Below are positions 19,003-27,560 of a stretch of 64,000 bases of DNA, in pieces; position 1 is the stretch's first letter, and each line of letters begins with the position of its first letter. This stretch comes from Variovorax guangxiensis (GTDB taxonomy: Bacteria > Pseudomonadota > Gammaproteobacteria > Burkholderiales > Burkholderiaceae_C), in NCBI RefSeq assembly GCF_003952165.1, contig NZ_RXFT01000004.1:310001-374000 (forward strand). Direction: 5' to 3'. A program made the translations under genes and the position numbers. Below the pieces are notes generated by a model that saw nothing but the letters and a program-made list of their open reading frames with translations, was not told where the DNA came from and did not search any database.

Positions 19003-19057
19003 TTCCTGGCAGGAACTGATCCGATGCATCGTAGCCTGTCGATTTCCTTGGAGGAAA
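19003..19057. promoter_or_regulatory. Paired TTCCT-N3-AGGAA palindromes, candidate LysR operators
   Basis: Site A (19003-19015) reads TTCCT-GGC-AGGAA. Site B (19043-19057) reads TTTCCT-TGG-AGGAAA. Their centres are 41 bp apart, close to four helical turns. They occupy the divergent gap between the LysR gene and the dioxygenase-like gene. The second site overlaps a possible ATG at 19057, which argues for the TTG start at 19099. Confidence 0.62.
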
Positions 19058-19098
19058 TGTCTACAGTCGATCCAACGCTTTCATCGAGGAGCATCGAC

Positions 19099-19926
19099 TT
19101 GACCCACGACAACACTTCCGCTTCGCCCCGACTGCCCACGTATTTCATCTCGCACGGCGGCGGCCCCTGGCCGTGGATGAAGAAGGAGATGGGCTCGACC
19201 TACGACCGGCTCGAAGCCTCGCTGGCCGACATGCCCCGCCAGATCGGCCGCACCCCCGCCGCCATCCTGATGGTGTCGGCCCACTGGGAGGCGCCCGCCT
19301 TCACCGTGCAGGGCAACGCCAGGCCGCCGATGATCTACGACTACGGCGGCTTCCCCCCGCATACCTACGAGGTGCACTACGACTCGCCCGGCTCGCCCGA
19401 GCTGGCGCAACGCGTGCAGTCGCTCATCGCCGCCGCCGGCCTGCCGGTGCAGATCGACCCGCAGCGCGGCTACGACCACGGCATGTTCTCGCCGATGGCC
19501 GCCATCTACCCCAAGGCCGACGTTCCGGTGGTGCAGCTGTCGCTGCGCCGAGGGCTCGACCCCGCCGAGCACCTCGCGCTGGGCCGCGCGATCGCCCCGC
19601 TGCGCGACGAGAAGGTGCTGATCGTCGGCAGCGGGCTGAGCTATCACAACCTGCGCAACTTCGGGCCGCAGGCGCACGGAGTGTCGAAGGCTTTCGATGA
19701 CTGGCTCGACGCTGCCGTGGTGAAGAGCACGGCCGGCGAGCGCAGCGCGCAACTGCTGCAGTGGGATTCAGCCCCGGCGGCGCGCATGGCGCATCCGCGC
19801 GAGGAGCATCTGATTCCGCTGATGGTGGCCGTTGGCGCGGCAGAAGGCGAAGCCGGCGAACGCGTCTATCACGAGGACGCGTTCATGGGCGGGCTCGTGG
19901 TGTCGAGCTTCCGGTTCGGCGGCTGA
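19099..19926 (+). CDS. LigB-type class III extradiol ring-cleavage dioxygenase family protein
   Basis: This 275-residue protein resembles the DODA/LigB group: TYFISHGGGPWPWM near the start, ILMVSAHWEAPAF, GYDHGMFSPMAAIYPKADVPVVQLSL and VLIVGSGLSYHNLR. The His residues in these blocks are the expected metal ligands. The usual reaction is ring cleavage of a catechol, but many members have unknown substrates. The TTG start at 19099 is supported by GAGGAG seven bases before it; ATG 19057 would add 14 residues. It is probably controlled by the divergent LysR protein. Confidence 0.87.
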   Translation: MTHDNTSASPRLPTYFISHGGGPWPWMKKEMGSTYDRLEASLADMPRQIGRTPAAILMVSAHWEAPAFTVQGNARPPMIYDYGGFPPHTYEVHYDSPGSPELAQRVQSLIAAAGLPVQIDPQRGYDHGMFSPMAAIYPKADVPVVQLSLRRGLDPAEHLALGRAIAPLRDEKVLIVGSGLSYHNLRNFGPQAHGVSKAFDDWLDAAVVKSTAGERSAQLLQWDSAPAARMAHPREEHLIPLMVAVGAAEGEAGERVYHEDAFMGGLVVSSFRFGG

Positions 19927-19930
19927 AGCT

Positions 19931-21388
19931 TCAGCCGCGCCGAACGCCATCGGCATCGACCAGCCCCACCCGCGTCTGCCGGCCCCAGGTGCCGCGCCCC
20001 GTCAGGAACATCCACCAGCCCCATGCCGCACCCGTGTGCCGCAGGATCTGGAAGGTGAAGGGCTCGACCAGCGCGGCTGCGAAGGCCTGCACGAAGTTGG
20101 CTTCGCTGCCGTTGCCGACCCAGCGCCGGTACAGGTGCACCGACCACAGGTGGAAGACGAGGTCGAGCACGATCTTCGCGCCGATCACGCCGGCCACCGG
20201 CGCCAGCACCCCGAGGTTGCCGCGCGCCAGGTACACCAGCAGCAGGCCGAAGGCGGCCAAGCCATAGAGCGGCTGCAGCGTGTCGACGGCCTTCACCGGC
20301 AGCATCGCGACGCCGAGCCAGCCGTAGCGCCGGTCGCCGACCATCGCGCGGTACCAGAACTGCGTCTGCAGGAAGCCGCCGAACCAGCGGCGGCGCTGGC
20401 GCAGGAAGGCGCCGGTGCTGCTCGGCGCGTCGGTGTGCGCCTGCGCGTCGCCGAGCACGCGCACGGTCCACGGCAGGCCGTGGGCCTGGGCGTGGCGGTG
20501 CAGGCGGTGGATGAGTTCGTAGTCTTCGACGAGGCAGTCGGTGTCGAAGCCGCCCACCGCACGCACGGCCTCGGTGCGAAAGCCCGCGAAGGCGCCCGAG
20601 ATCAGCAGCAGGCCGTTGACGCGCATCCATGCGTAGCGCGAGAGGAAGTTGCGGATGTACTCGTAGGTCTGGAACCACTGAAAGCAGCGGCCGGCCAGCG
20701 TGCGGCTGCACACGGGCGTGATGACGCCGGTGGCGGCGACCAGTTCCGGCTCCTCCGAGAAGGCGCGGCGCACGGCGCCGATGGCGCGGCCGTCGAGCAG
20801 GGTGTCGCCGTCGACCGTGAGCACGATGTCGGTGTCGATGCGCAGGATGCCCGCGTTCAGCGCCACCGCCTTGCCGCCGTGCGGCAGCCGCAGCCAGCGC
20901 AGCGACGGATGCAACGTGCTGGGCGCGCTCAGCTCGCCGGGCTCGGGAGCGACGAGTCCGTAGCGCGTGGTGAGCAGCTCGGCCGTGCCGTCGCTCGAGC
21001 CGTCGTCCGCGATCACGATGCGCTCGGGCAGGTCGGTCTGGCCGAGCAGGGCGGCCAGCGTCACCGGCAGCACGGCGGCCTCGTTGTGCGAGGCGACGAT
21101 CACGCCCAGGGTGTTGCGCCGGGCGGCCGCAGCGGGTGAAGGCGCCGGCCGGGGCCGCAGGATCGGCAGCGTCATCCACGCGACGAACAGCAGCAGCACC
21201 GTGTCGTAGAGCACGTAGGCCACGCCCACGGACCACGCCCCGACATCGACCGCCTTGAACGCCATGGCGAAAAGCAGCGCCCACAGCACGAGCACGCTCC
21301 CGTGGATGAGCCAGCTGCGCAGCGGCGTGGCGGGGGGAGACAGGCGCGGCGACGCGGCCAGGAAGGCGCTTTGCAGAGGATCGTTCAA
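19931..21388 (-). CDS. Membrane glycosyltransferase, family 2 (PgaC/cellulose-synthase-like)
   Basis: This protein of about 485 residues has two N-terminal transmembrane helices. A GT2 domain follows: LGVIVASHNEAAVLPVTLAALLGQ, IVIADDGSSDGTAELL, IVLTVDGDTLLD, CLVEDYELIHRL and the RQRRRWFGGFLQ motif that follows the acceptor base. C-terminal helices complete a processive-type synthase. It would use a UDP-sugar in the cytoplasm to build and extrude a polysaccharide. Partner genes for a named polysaccharide are absent. The start is uncertain: a TTG at 21388 gives a normal N-terminus (NDPLQSAFLAASP) but lacks a clear ribosome-binding site. Confidence 0.82.
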   Translation of the reverse strand: MNDPLQSAFLAASPRLSPPATPLRSWLIHGSVLVLWALLFAMAFKAVDVGAWSVGVAYVLYDTVLLLFVAWMTLPILRPRPAPSPAAAARRNTLGVIVASHNEAAVLPVTLAALLGQTDLPERIVIADDGSSDGTAELLTTRYGLVAPEPGELSAPSTLHPSLRWLRLPHGGKAVALNAGILRIDTDIVLTVDGDTLLDGRAIGAVRRAFSEEPELVAATGVITPVCSRTLAGRCFQWFQTYEYIRNFLSRYAWMRVNGLLLISGAFAGFRTEAVRAVGGFDTDCLVEDYELIHRLHRHAQAHGLPWTVRVLGDAQAHTDAPSSTGAFLRQRRRWFGGFLQTQFWYRAMVGDRRYGWLGVAMLPVKAVDTLQPLYGLAAFGLLLVYLARGNLGVLAPVAGVIGAKIVLDLVFHLWSVHLYRRWVGNGSEANFVQAFAAALVEPFTFQILRHTGAAWGWWMFLTGRGTWGRQTRVGLVDADGVRRG

Positions 21389-21531
21389 GGGAAGTGGGCC
21401 CGGGCGGCTGTCGATCGGTCGGAGGTTGGTGATACGCAAATACTCGGCCTGCGGTTTCGAAAAGCCCGGGGAATGCCCGGACAATCGCACGCGCTCCCGA
21501 CTGAGTCGGCCCCCGCCCGAAAATTCCCCGC

Positions 21532-22092
21532 ATGCTCGCACAAACCCGCTACACCCGAACCGCGATCGCGCTGCACTGGCTGATCGCCGTTCTCATGATC
21601 GTCAACATCGCGCTGATCCTGCTGGTCGACCGCTATCCCGACGACTGGGTGCGCCCGGCCGTCGACACCCACAAGTCCATAGGCATCACGGTGCTGGGCC
21701 TGGTCATCATGCGGATCCTCTGGCGCGCCACGCACCGGCCGCCGGCCATGCCGGGCTCCTACGGCGCCTTCGAGCGCTTCGCCGCCCACCTGGCGCACGG
21801 CGCGCTGTACGTACTGATGATCCTGCTGCCGCTGTCGGGCTGGATGCACGACTCGGCCTGGAAGGATGCCGCCACGCACCCGATGCAGCTCTTCGGCCTG
21901 TTCGAATGGCCGCGCATCGGCTGGATCATGGCCATCGAGCCGACGGTGAAGGAGACCTGGCACACCGTGCTGGGCGGCGTGCACGAATGGGCCGGCTACG
22001 TGCTTTATGTGCTCGTCGGGCTGCACGTGCTGGCCGCGCTGAAGCACCAGTTCCTCGACGGCGAACGCGAACTGCAGAGGATGTGGCCATGA
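21532..22092 (+). CDS. Cytochrome b561
   Basis: This 186-residue, four-helix membrane protein has haem-ligand histidines: ALHWLIAVLMIVNIALILL (His15), VDTHKSIGITVLG (His47), and VLGGVHEWAGYVLYVLVGLHVLAALKH near the end. Prokaryotic b561 proteins move electrons between quinol and acceptors such as superoxide or partner oxidoreductases. Its stop overlaps the start of the next hydrolase gene (ATGA), so the two are translated together. A 143-base gap separates it from the divergent glycosyltransferase gene. Confidence 0.93.
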   Translation: MLAQTRYTRTAIALHWLIAVLMIVNIALILLVDRYPDDWVRPAVDTHKSIGITVLGLVIMRILWRATHRPPAMPGSYGAFERFAAHLAHGALYVLMILLPLSGWMHDSAWKDAATHPMQLFGLFEWPRIGWIMAIEPTVKETWHTVLGGVHEWAGYVLYVLVGLHVLAALKHQFLDGERELQRMWP

Positions 22093-22928
22093 ACGCCGAC
22101 CTCATCGCGCGCATCGACGCGCTCTCGACCCATCACGACGCGGTGCACGAGGGCGTGCGCGTGCGCTGGCGCCGCTTCGGTTCGGACGCCAGCCGGCCAC
22201 CGCTGGTGCTGCTGCACGGCGGCCACGGCAGCTGGATGCACTGGCTGCTCAATGCGCAGGCGCTCTCGGCCGGCCGCACGCTGTGGCTGCCCGACATGCC
22301 GGGCTTCAACGAATCCGACGCACCGCCGCGCGTGGCAACCGGCGAAGACCCGCTGCAGCCGCTGCTCGCCGCGCTGGGCGGCACGCTCGACCAGCTCATC
22401 GGCGCGGGTACCGTCATCGACCTCGGCGGCTTCTCCTTCGGCGGGCTGACGGCCGCGCGCTTCGGTGCCGGACGGGGTGCGGTCCGCCGCCTCGCGCTGA
22501 TCGGCAGCGGCGGCCACGGAACGCTGCGGCGCATGACGGCGCAGATGATCAACTGGCGCGCCGCCCCCCACCGCGAAGCCGAGCGCGCCGCGCTGCTGCA
22601 CAACCTGGCGGCGCTGATGCTGCACGACGCCGCCGCCATCGACGAGCTGGCGTTCGCCATCCACGACATCTCCTGCCACGGCACGCGCTTTCGCAGCAAG
22701 GAGGTGTCGCAGTCGGGCGGGCTGCAGCAGGCGATCGGCACCATGGGCGTGCCTACGCTGCTGCTGTGGGGCGAGTTCGACGTCACCGCAGATCCGCGCC
22801 CGCTGGTGGCGCAGCTCGCCGCCGAGGGGCCGGCGCGCGAGGGCGTGGTGATCGACGGCGCCGGCCATTGGGCGCAGTACGAGCGCGCCGACGAGGTCAA
22901 CGCGCGGCTGGTGAGCTTTTTCGATTGA
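22089..22928 (+). CDS. Alpha/beta-hydrolase fold protein
   Basis: This 279-residue protein has the oxyanion-hole loop LLHGGHGSWMHW, nucleophile elbow GGFSFGGL (Ser116), acid region LLWGEFDVTADP and catalytic His in GAGHWAQYERAD. It has an intact triad and is presumably an esterase or C-C hydrolase. The substrate is unknown. The first four bases overlap the end of the cytochrome b561 gene. It converges with the first Bug receptor gene, with 3 bases between stops. Confidence 0.88.
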   Translation: MNADLIARIDALSTHHDAVHEGVRVRWRRFGSDASRPPLVLLHGGHGSWMHWLLNAQALSAGRTLWLPDMPGFNESDAPPRVATGEDPLQPLLAALGGTLDQLIGAGTVIDLGGFSFGGLTAARFGAGRGAVRRLALIGSGGHGTLRRMTAQMINWRAAPHREAERAALLHNLAALMLHDAAAIDELAFAIHDISCHGTRFRSKEVSQSGGLQQAIGTMGVPTLLLWGEFDVTADPRPLVAQLAAEGPAREGVVIDGAGHWAQYERADEVNARLVSFFD

Positions 22929-22931
22929 CCT

Positions 22932-23933
22932 CTACTGCGGCTGCTTCACCAGCCCCAGCTTGCGGATGATGTCGCCCCACTGGTCGTAGGTCGAGCGCGT
23001 CAGGTCGGCCAGCTGCTTCGGGCTCGACGACTCGGCCTCGTACGCGCCCTGGCGGAAGAAGTCGCGCGTGGCCGGCATCGCCAGCACCTGCGCCAGCGCG
23101 GCGTTGAGCTTCTCCACCACCGGTGCCGGCATGCGCGCCGGGCCGTAGAAGCCCAGCCAGCTCGGCATGTCGACGCCGCTCACGCCCTGTTCGCCCATGG
23201 TGGGCACGTCGGGCAGCATCGGGCTGCGCTTGGGTGCGGCCACGGCCAGCATGCGGACCTTGCCGGTGGCGGTGTTCTGGATGGCGTTGGGCGCCGCGTC
23301 GAAGTAGTACTGCACACGGCCCGCGAGAAAGTCCTTGGCCGCGTCGGCGCCGCCCTTGTACGGCACATGCACCACGTCCAGCCCCGCCTGCCGCGCAAAG
23401 GCTTCGCCGTAGATGTGCGAGGAGGTGCCGGTGCCGAAGGAGGCGTAGCTCATCTTCCACGGGTTGGCCTTGATGTACGCCACCAGCTCCTGCACCGTGC
23501 GCGCCGGCACGCTGGTGTGCACGGTCAGCACCAGCGGGCCGCGCGCGCCGAGCGAGATCGGCGTGAGGTCCTTGAAGGGGTCGTAGCGCACCTGCGCCAG
23601 CGTCTGCGGGTTCTGCGCCACCACGGAGGAGGGCGCGTACATGAAGGTGTAGCCGTCGGGCGCGGCGCGGATCACCTCCTCGGTCGCGAGGATGAAGCTC
23701 GCGCCCGGCCGGTTCTCCACGATCACCGGCGTCTGCAGCACCTCGCCGAGCTTGTTGGCGACGAAGCGCGCCTGCGCGTCCGAGGCGCCGCCGGCCGCCA
23801 GGCCCAGCACGATGCGGATGGTGCGGCCCTTGTCCGGAAAGGGCGCGGCGGCATGCGCAAGCAGCGCAGGCATGGCGGCACCGAGCGCGAGGCACGCGGC
23901 AATCCGGCGGCGGGAAAGGGGCTTGTCGTTCAT
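22932..23933 (-). CDS. Bug-type tripartite-tricarboxylate receptor 1
   Basis: This 333-residue periplasmic binding protein has an Arg-rich signal (RRRIAACLALGAAMPALLAHA). The family frame follows: TIRIVLGLAAGGASDAQAR, VIVENRPGASFILA, APDGYTFMY, VPYKGGADAAKDFLAG and LPDVPTMGEQG. Bug receptors deliver carboxylic acids to TctAB permeases or act as sensors. No tctAB genes are nearby. Its ATG overlaps the stop of the upstream receptor gene by 4 bases. The two receptors are similar to each other throughout, indicating a tandem duplication. Confidence 0.92.
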   Translation of the reverse strand: MNDKPLSRRRIAACLALGAAMPALLAHAAAPFPDKGRTIRIVLGLAAGGASDAQARFVANKLGEVLQTPVIVENRPGASFILATEEVIRAAPDGYTFMYAPSSVVAQNPQTLAQVRYDPFKDLTPISLGARGPLVLTVHTSVPARTVQELVAYIKANPWKMSYASFGTGTSSHIYGEAFARQAGLDVVHVPYKGGADAAKDFLAGRVQYYFDAAPNAIQNTATGKVRMLAVAAPKRSPMLPDVPTMGEQGVSGVDMPSWLGFYGPARMPAPVVEKLNAALAQVLAMPATRDFFRQGAYEAESSSPKQLADLTRSTYDQWGDIIRKLGLVKQPQ

Positions 23934-24925
23934 TGCTTGACCAGCCCCACCTGCTGCACCATCGCGCCCCAGCTGTCGTAGGTGGAGCGCGTGATGCTGG
24001 CGAATTCCTCCGGCGAGGTCGCTCCCGCCTCGTAACCGCCGCTGCGATAGAACTCCTGCACCTGCGGCATCGCCAGCACCTTCGTGAGTGCCGTGTTGAG
24101 CTTCGCGACCACCGGCGCCGGCATGCGCGCCGGGCCGTAGAAGCCCAGCCAGCTCGGCAGGTCGAGCCCGGCGTAGCCCTGCTCGGCGAACGTGGGCACG
24201 TCGGGCAGCGCCGCGATGCGCGCATTGGAGGCCACCGCGAGGATCTTCACCTTGCCGCTGGAGGCCGTGATGATGGCCGAGGAGGCCGAGTCGAACATGT
24301 ACTGCACGCGCCCGCCGATCAGGTCCTTCGCCGCGTCGGAGCCGCCCTTGTACGGGATGTGCACCGCGTCGATGCCGGTCTTCTTCACGAAGGCCTCGCC
24401 GTAGATGTGCGAGGAGGTGCCCGCGCCGAACGAGGCGTAGCTCACCTTGCCCGGGTGCGACTTCACATAGGCAACCAGCTCCTTCACGTTGTTGACCGGC
24501 ACGCTGGTGCTCAGCGACAGCACCAGCGGCCCGCGCCCACCCATCGAGATGGCGGTGAAGTCCTTGAACGGGTCGTAGGGCACTTGCGCGAAGGTGTGCG
24601 GGTTCTGCGCCATGGTGGAGGAGGGCGCATACAGCAGCGTGTAGCCGTCGGGCTGGGCGCGCGACACCTCGTTGGCCGCCAGCATGGTGCTGGCGCCGGG
24701 CTTGTTGTCGACGATCACGCTGGTGTTCAGGACCTCGCCGAGCTTCTGCGCAACGATGCGCGCCTGCGCGTCGGTGCCGCCGCCGGGAGTGAAGCCCACG
24801 ACGATGCGGATGGGCTTGCCGCGCGCCGGGAAGTCCTGCGCCATGGCCAGGGGCGCGAGGCCCAGAAGGACTGCGGCGCCGATGGCCGAGCCGAAGGCAC
24901 GGCGGGTGCCGTGGGGTTTCTTCAT
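23930..24925 (-). CDS. Bug-type tripartite-tricarboxylate receptor 2
   Basis: This 331-residue periplasmic receptor has signal AFGSAIGAAVLLGLAPLAMAQ. The mature domain opens with IRIVVGFTPGGGTDAQARIVAQKLGE. It shares blocks such as YASFGAGTSSHIYGEAF, HIPYKGGSDAAKDL and LDLPSWLGFYGPARMPAPVV with the following receptor, supporting duplication. GGAGA precedes ATG 24925. It is the first gene of a two-gene operon divergent from the FAD oxidoreductase gene, so it is probably controlled by the IclR protein of the island (inference). Confidence 0.92.
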   Translation of the reverse strand: MKKPHGTRRAFGSAIGAAVLLGLAPLAMAQDFPARGKPIRIVVGFTPGGGTDAQARIVAQKLGEVLNTSVIVDNKPGASTMLAANEVSRAQPDGYTLLYAPSSTMAQNPHTFAQVPYDPFKDFTAISMGGRGPLVLSLSTSVPVNNVKELVAYVKSHPGKVSYASFGAGTSSHIYGEAFVKKTGIDAVHIPYKGGSDAAKDLIGGRVQYMFDSASSAIITASSGKVKILAVASNARIAALPDVPTFAEQGYAGLDLPSWLGFYGPARMPAPVVAKLNTALTKVLAMPQVQEFYRSGGYEAGATSPEEFASITRSTYDSWGAMVQQVGLVKQ

Positions 24926-25018
24926 CGATGTCTCCGTTGGAATGCTCCATTCAATATTGATCTTGAAATCCACAAAAATCCATATTCACCAGGGAATACC
25001 CTAGATAAATGACTTTTG

Positions 25019-25049
25019 ATTTTGACAAAATGGAAAGTGAAATCAAAAT
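25019..25049 (+). promoter_or_regulatory. Candidate promoter and inverted repeat upstream of the aconitase-X operon
   Basis: TTGACA at 25022-25027 is a perfect -35. A -10-like CAAAAT sits at 25044-25049 with a 16-base spacer, 32 bases before the FAD gene. The arms ATTTTGA (25019-25025) and TCAAAAT (25043-25049) form an inverted repeat over the same bases and could bind the IclR regulator. The surrounding 156-base divergent gap (24926-25081) is notably AT-rich compared with the rest of the window. Confidence 0.5.
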
Positions 25050-25081
25050 ACGACGAAACAAGCCAAGCCGAGAACGCATTC

Positions 25082-26536
25082 ATGAAAACTGTCGTCCGCA
25101 CCGACGAGCGCATCCTGACCTCCGACATCTTCGACCGCGACAGCCGCGTCAAGCGGCCTGACCACGGCAGCTGGGCCGAGCCCGGCAAGAGCATTCCGGT
25201 CTATCACCGCTGCGGCGTGCTGGTGGTGGGCGGCGGCCCCTCGGGCACCGCCGCCGCGGCCGCCGCCGCCCGCGCGGGCGCCGACGTTGCGCTGCTGGAG
25301 CGCTACAACCACCTGGGCGGCCTGTCGACCGGCGGCCTGGTCATCTGGATCGACCGCATGACCGACTGGGAGGGCAAGCTGGTGATCCGCGGCTTCGCCG
25401 AAGAGCTGTTCGACCGCCTGCCGGCCGAGGCCATCGCCGGCCCGGCGCGCGAGGACTGGGGCTCGCAGGACACGGCCAAGGCCGCGCACTGGTCGCAGCG
25501 CACCGCCGCCTACCACGGCGTCGTCACCTGGTCGCCCACCATCGACCCCGAGCGGCTGAAGCTGCTCTCGCAGGAGATCGTGCTGGAGCGCAAGGTCAAG
25601 CTCATCTATCACTCGTGGGCCGCCATTCCCATCGTGCAGGACGGCGCGGTCAAGGGCATGGTGTTCGAGAGCAAGGAAGGCCGCATGGCCATCATGGCCG
25701 ACGTGGTGGTCGACGCCACCGGCGACGGCGACCTGTTCGCCCGCGCCGGCGCGGAGTACGTGAACGACATCGAGGAGGCCGACGTGCATCACTGCATGAA
25801 CACCTCGTGGCTCTTCGGCGGCGTGGACATGAACCGCTGGATCGAATTCAAGGCCGGCCAGCCCGAGGCCTTCACCGCCTTCATGGCCGGCGGGCGCGAG
25901 CAGTGCGGCCTGTTCGAGCGGCCCTTCGTCTCGTGGCGCAACGACGTGGCGCTCTTCATGGGGCCGCGCCAGTCGGGCTACTCGGCGCTCGACGTGGACG
26001 ACCTCACCGCCGTGGAGGTGCGCTCGCACCGCGCCATGGCCGCGCACCTGGACTACTTCCGCGCCCATGCGCCCGGTTTCGAGAACGCCTACCTGATGCT
26101 GAGCGCGCCGCAGATCGGCGTGCGCCACGCGCGGCGCCTGGTCGGCGTGGGCTCGGTGCTGCGCAGCCAATGGCCCGACGGCGTGCCGCTGGCTGACGAG
26201 ATCGGCGTGTCGCCCGCCGTCTCGCCCAAGTTCCCGAACATCTCCATTCCCTACGGCGCGCTGGTGCCCAGGCAGCTCGACGGCCTGCTGGCCTGTGGGC
26301 GCCACATCTCCTGCGACCGCAACTCGCATGGCTTCATGCGCGAGATCCCGCAGTGCTGGATCACCGGCCAGGCGGCAGGCGTGGCCGCGGCGCTGGCCTC
26401 GCGCGGCGACATCGCGCCGCGCTTCGTCGACGTGGGCGCGCTGCAGTCCGCGCTGCTGGAGCAGGGCGTGCACCTGCGTGCCGGTGCCGGGCAGGGCGAC
26501 AGCGCTCCGCTGGCCACGGCCGAGGCCGGCGCCTGA
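25082..26536 (+). CDS. FAD-dependent oxidoreductase (FAD_oxidored family)
   Basis: This 484-residue flavoprotein has its dinucleotide-binding motif at VLVVGGGPSGTAAAAAAARAGADVALLE (about residues 46-73), then YNHLGGLSTGGLV. The second flavin region is VVDATGDGDLFARAGA and the C-terminal one GLLACGRHISCDRNSHGFMREIPQCWITGQAAGVAAALA. This is the layout of PF12831-type enzymes, often fumarate-reductase-like dehydrogenases of small hydroxy or unsaturated acids. It is the first gene of the aconitase-X island and probably oxidises the imported substrate or an intermediate. The start at 25082 has only a weak ribosome-binding site. Confidence 0.85.
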   Translation: MKTVVRTDERILTSDIFDRDSRVKRPDHGSWAEPGKSIPVYHRCGVLVVGGGPSGTAAAAAAARAGADVALLERYNHLGGLSTGGLVIWIDRMTDWEGKLVIRGFAEELFDRLPAEAIAGPAREDWGSQDTAKAAHWSQRTAAYHGVVTWSPTIDPERLKLLSQEIVLERKVKLIYHSWAAIPIVQDGAVKGMVFESKEGRMAIMADVVVDATGDGDLFARAGAEYVNDIEEADVHHCMNTSWLFGGVDMNRWIEFKAGQPEAFTAFMAGGREQCGLFERPFVSWRNDVALFMGPRQSGYSALDVDDLTAVEVRSHRAMAAHLDYFRAHAPGFENAYLMLSAPQIGVRHARRLVGVGSVLRSQWPDGVPLADEIGVSPAVSPKFPNISIPYGALVPRQLDGLLACGRHISCDRNSHGFMREIPQCWITGQAAGVAAALASRGDIAPRFVDVGALQSALLEQGVHLRAGAGQGDSAPLATAEAGA

Positions 26537-26641
26537 TGGGCCTGCACTGGAACTCGCGCGGCCATGAACCCGGCAACCCTCCGTCCGCGAGCCTCTACAT
26601 TCGGGAGTCCCGATCCTGAGAGTCTTGCGAAGGGTTCCTCC

Positions 26642-27505
26642 ATGTCCACCGAAAAGAACGACACCTCTTTCCCCCAGGCCGAACAGCAGGCCGACGCGCG
26701 CGGTGAGCGCTCCGACACCGTGAGCGCGCTGGAGCGCGGCATCTCCGTGCTGCGCTGCTTCAGCGAAGACCGTCCGGTGCTCGGCCATGCCGACCTGGCG
26801 CGCATGACCGGCATTCCGCGCGCCACCGTCAACCGGCTGGTCGCCACGCTGCTCTCGCTGGGCATGCTCAAGCCGGCGCAGGCGGCCGACCGCTTCATGC
26901 TCGGCCCGGGCGTGGTGTCGCTGTCGCGCGTGTTCCTCGGCAGCCTCGACGTGCGCGCCGCCGCGCGGCCCAGCATGCAGGCGATGGCGGAAGAGGTCGG
27001 CGCCTCCGTCTACCTGGCCGTGCGCGACGGCATGGAGATGGTGCTGATCGAAGCCTGCCGCCCGCGCTCGTCGATGCTCTCGGCGCGGCTCGACGTGGGC
27101 TCGCGCGCGCCGCTGGCCAACTCGGCGCTCGGCCGCGCGTACCTCTCGGCGCTGCCGGAGGCGCAGCGCAACCAGCTCATCGATTCGATGCGCCTGCTGC
27201 GCGGCCCCGAGTGGGACAGCATCGCGCCCGGCATGAACCGCGCCATCGGCGAGTCGAAGCGGCTGGGCTACTGCCTCTCGCTGGGCGAGTTCCACCGCGA
27301 GATCAACTCGGTGTCGGTGCCGCTCATCGGCCCCGACGGCGAGGTGATGGCGCTCAACGGCGGCGGCGCCGCCTTCGTCTTCACCGAGGAGCGCCTGCGC
27401 AACGAACTCGCGCCGCGCCTGCACGACATCGCGCTGAGCATCGCGCGAGACATCGGCGGCCACGTGCCGACGCCCACACCCACACCCACACCCTCGCCGG
27501 GCTAG
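26642..27505 (+). CDS. IclR-family transcriptional regulator
   Basis: This 287-residue regulator has an N-terminal winged helix (VSALERGISVLRCFSEDRPVLGHADLARMTGIPRATVNRLVATLLSLGML). Its C-terminal effector domain contains VGSRAPLANSALGRAYLSALP and a region rich in ligand-pocket residues. It ends in an unusual PTPTPTPTPSPG tail encoded by a hexanucleotide repeat. It lies within the catabolic island, 105 bases after the FAD gene and 55 before aconitase X, so it probably controls the island in response to its substrate. Confidence 0.92.
   Translation: MSTEKNDTSFPQAEQQADARGERSDTVSALERGISVLRCFSEDRPVLGHADLARMTGIPRATVNRLVATLLSLGMLKPAQAADRFMLGPGVVSLSRVFLGSLDVRAAARPSMQAMAEEVGASVYLAVRDGMEMVLIEACRPRSSMLSARLDVGSRAPLANSALGRAYLSALPEAQRNQLIDSMRLLRGPEWDSIAPGMNRAIGESKRLGYCLSLGEFHREINSVSVPLIGPDGEVMALNGGGAAFVFTEERLRNELAPRLHDIALSIARDIGGHVPTPTPTPTPSPG
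27473..27493 (+). repeat. CCCACA hexanucleotide microsatellite at the iclR 3' end
   Basis: Three complete CCCACA units followed by CCC encode the Thr-Pro repeats of the IclR C-terminal tail just before the stop. Six-base units keep the frame, so copy-number change would alter tail length without disrupting the gene. Confidence 0.8.
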
Positions 27506-27560
27506 CAGGCCCGGCCGGGGCCCGATCCCCACGACACAAGAAAGAACGGAGACACAGGTC

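Noticed and set aside
23930-24925. Possible frameshift joining the two adjacent Bug receptor genes into one
   Set aside because: Each has its own signal peptide and full-length receptor domain; the 4-base ATGA overlap is ordinary coupling.
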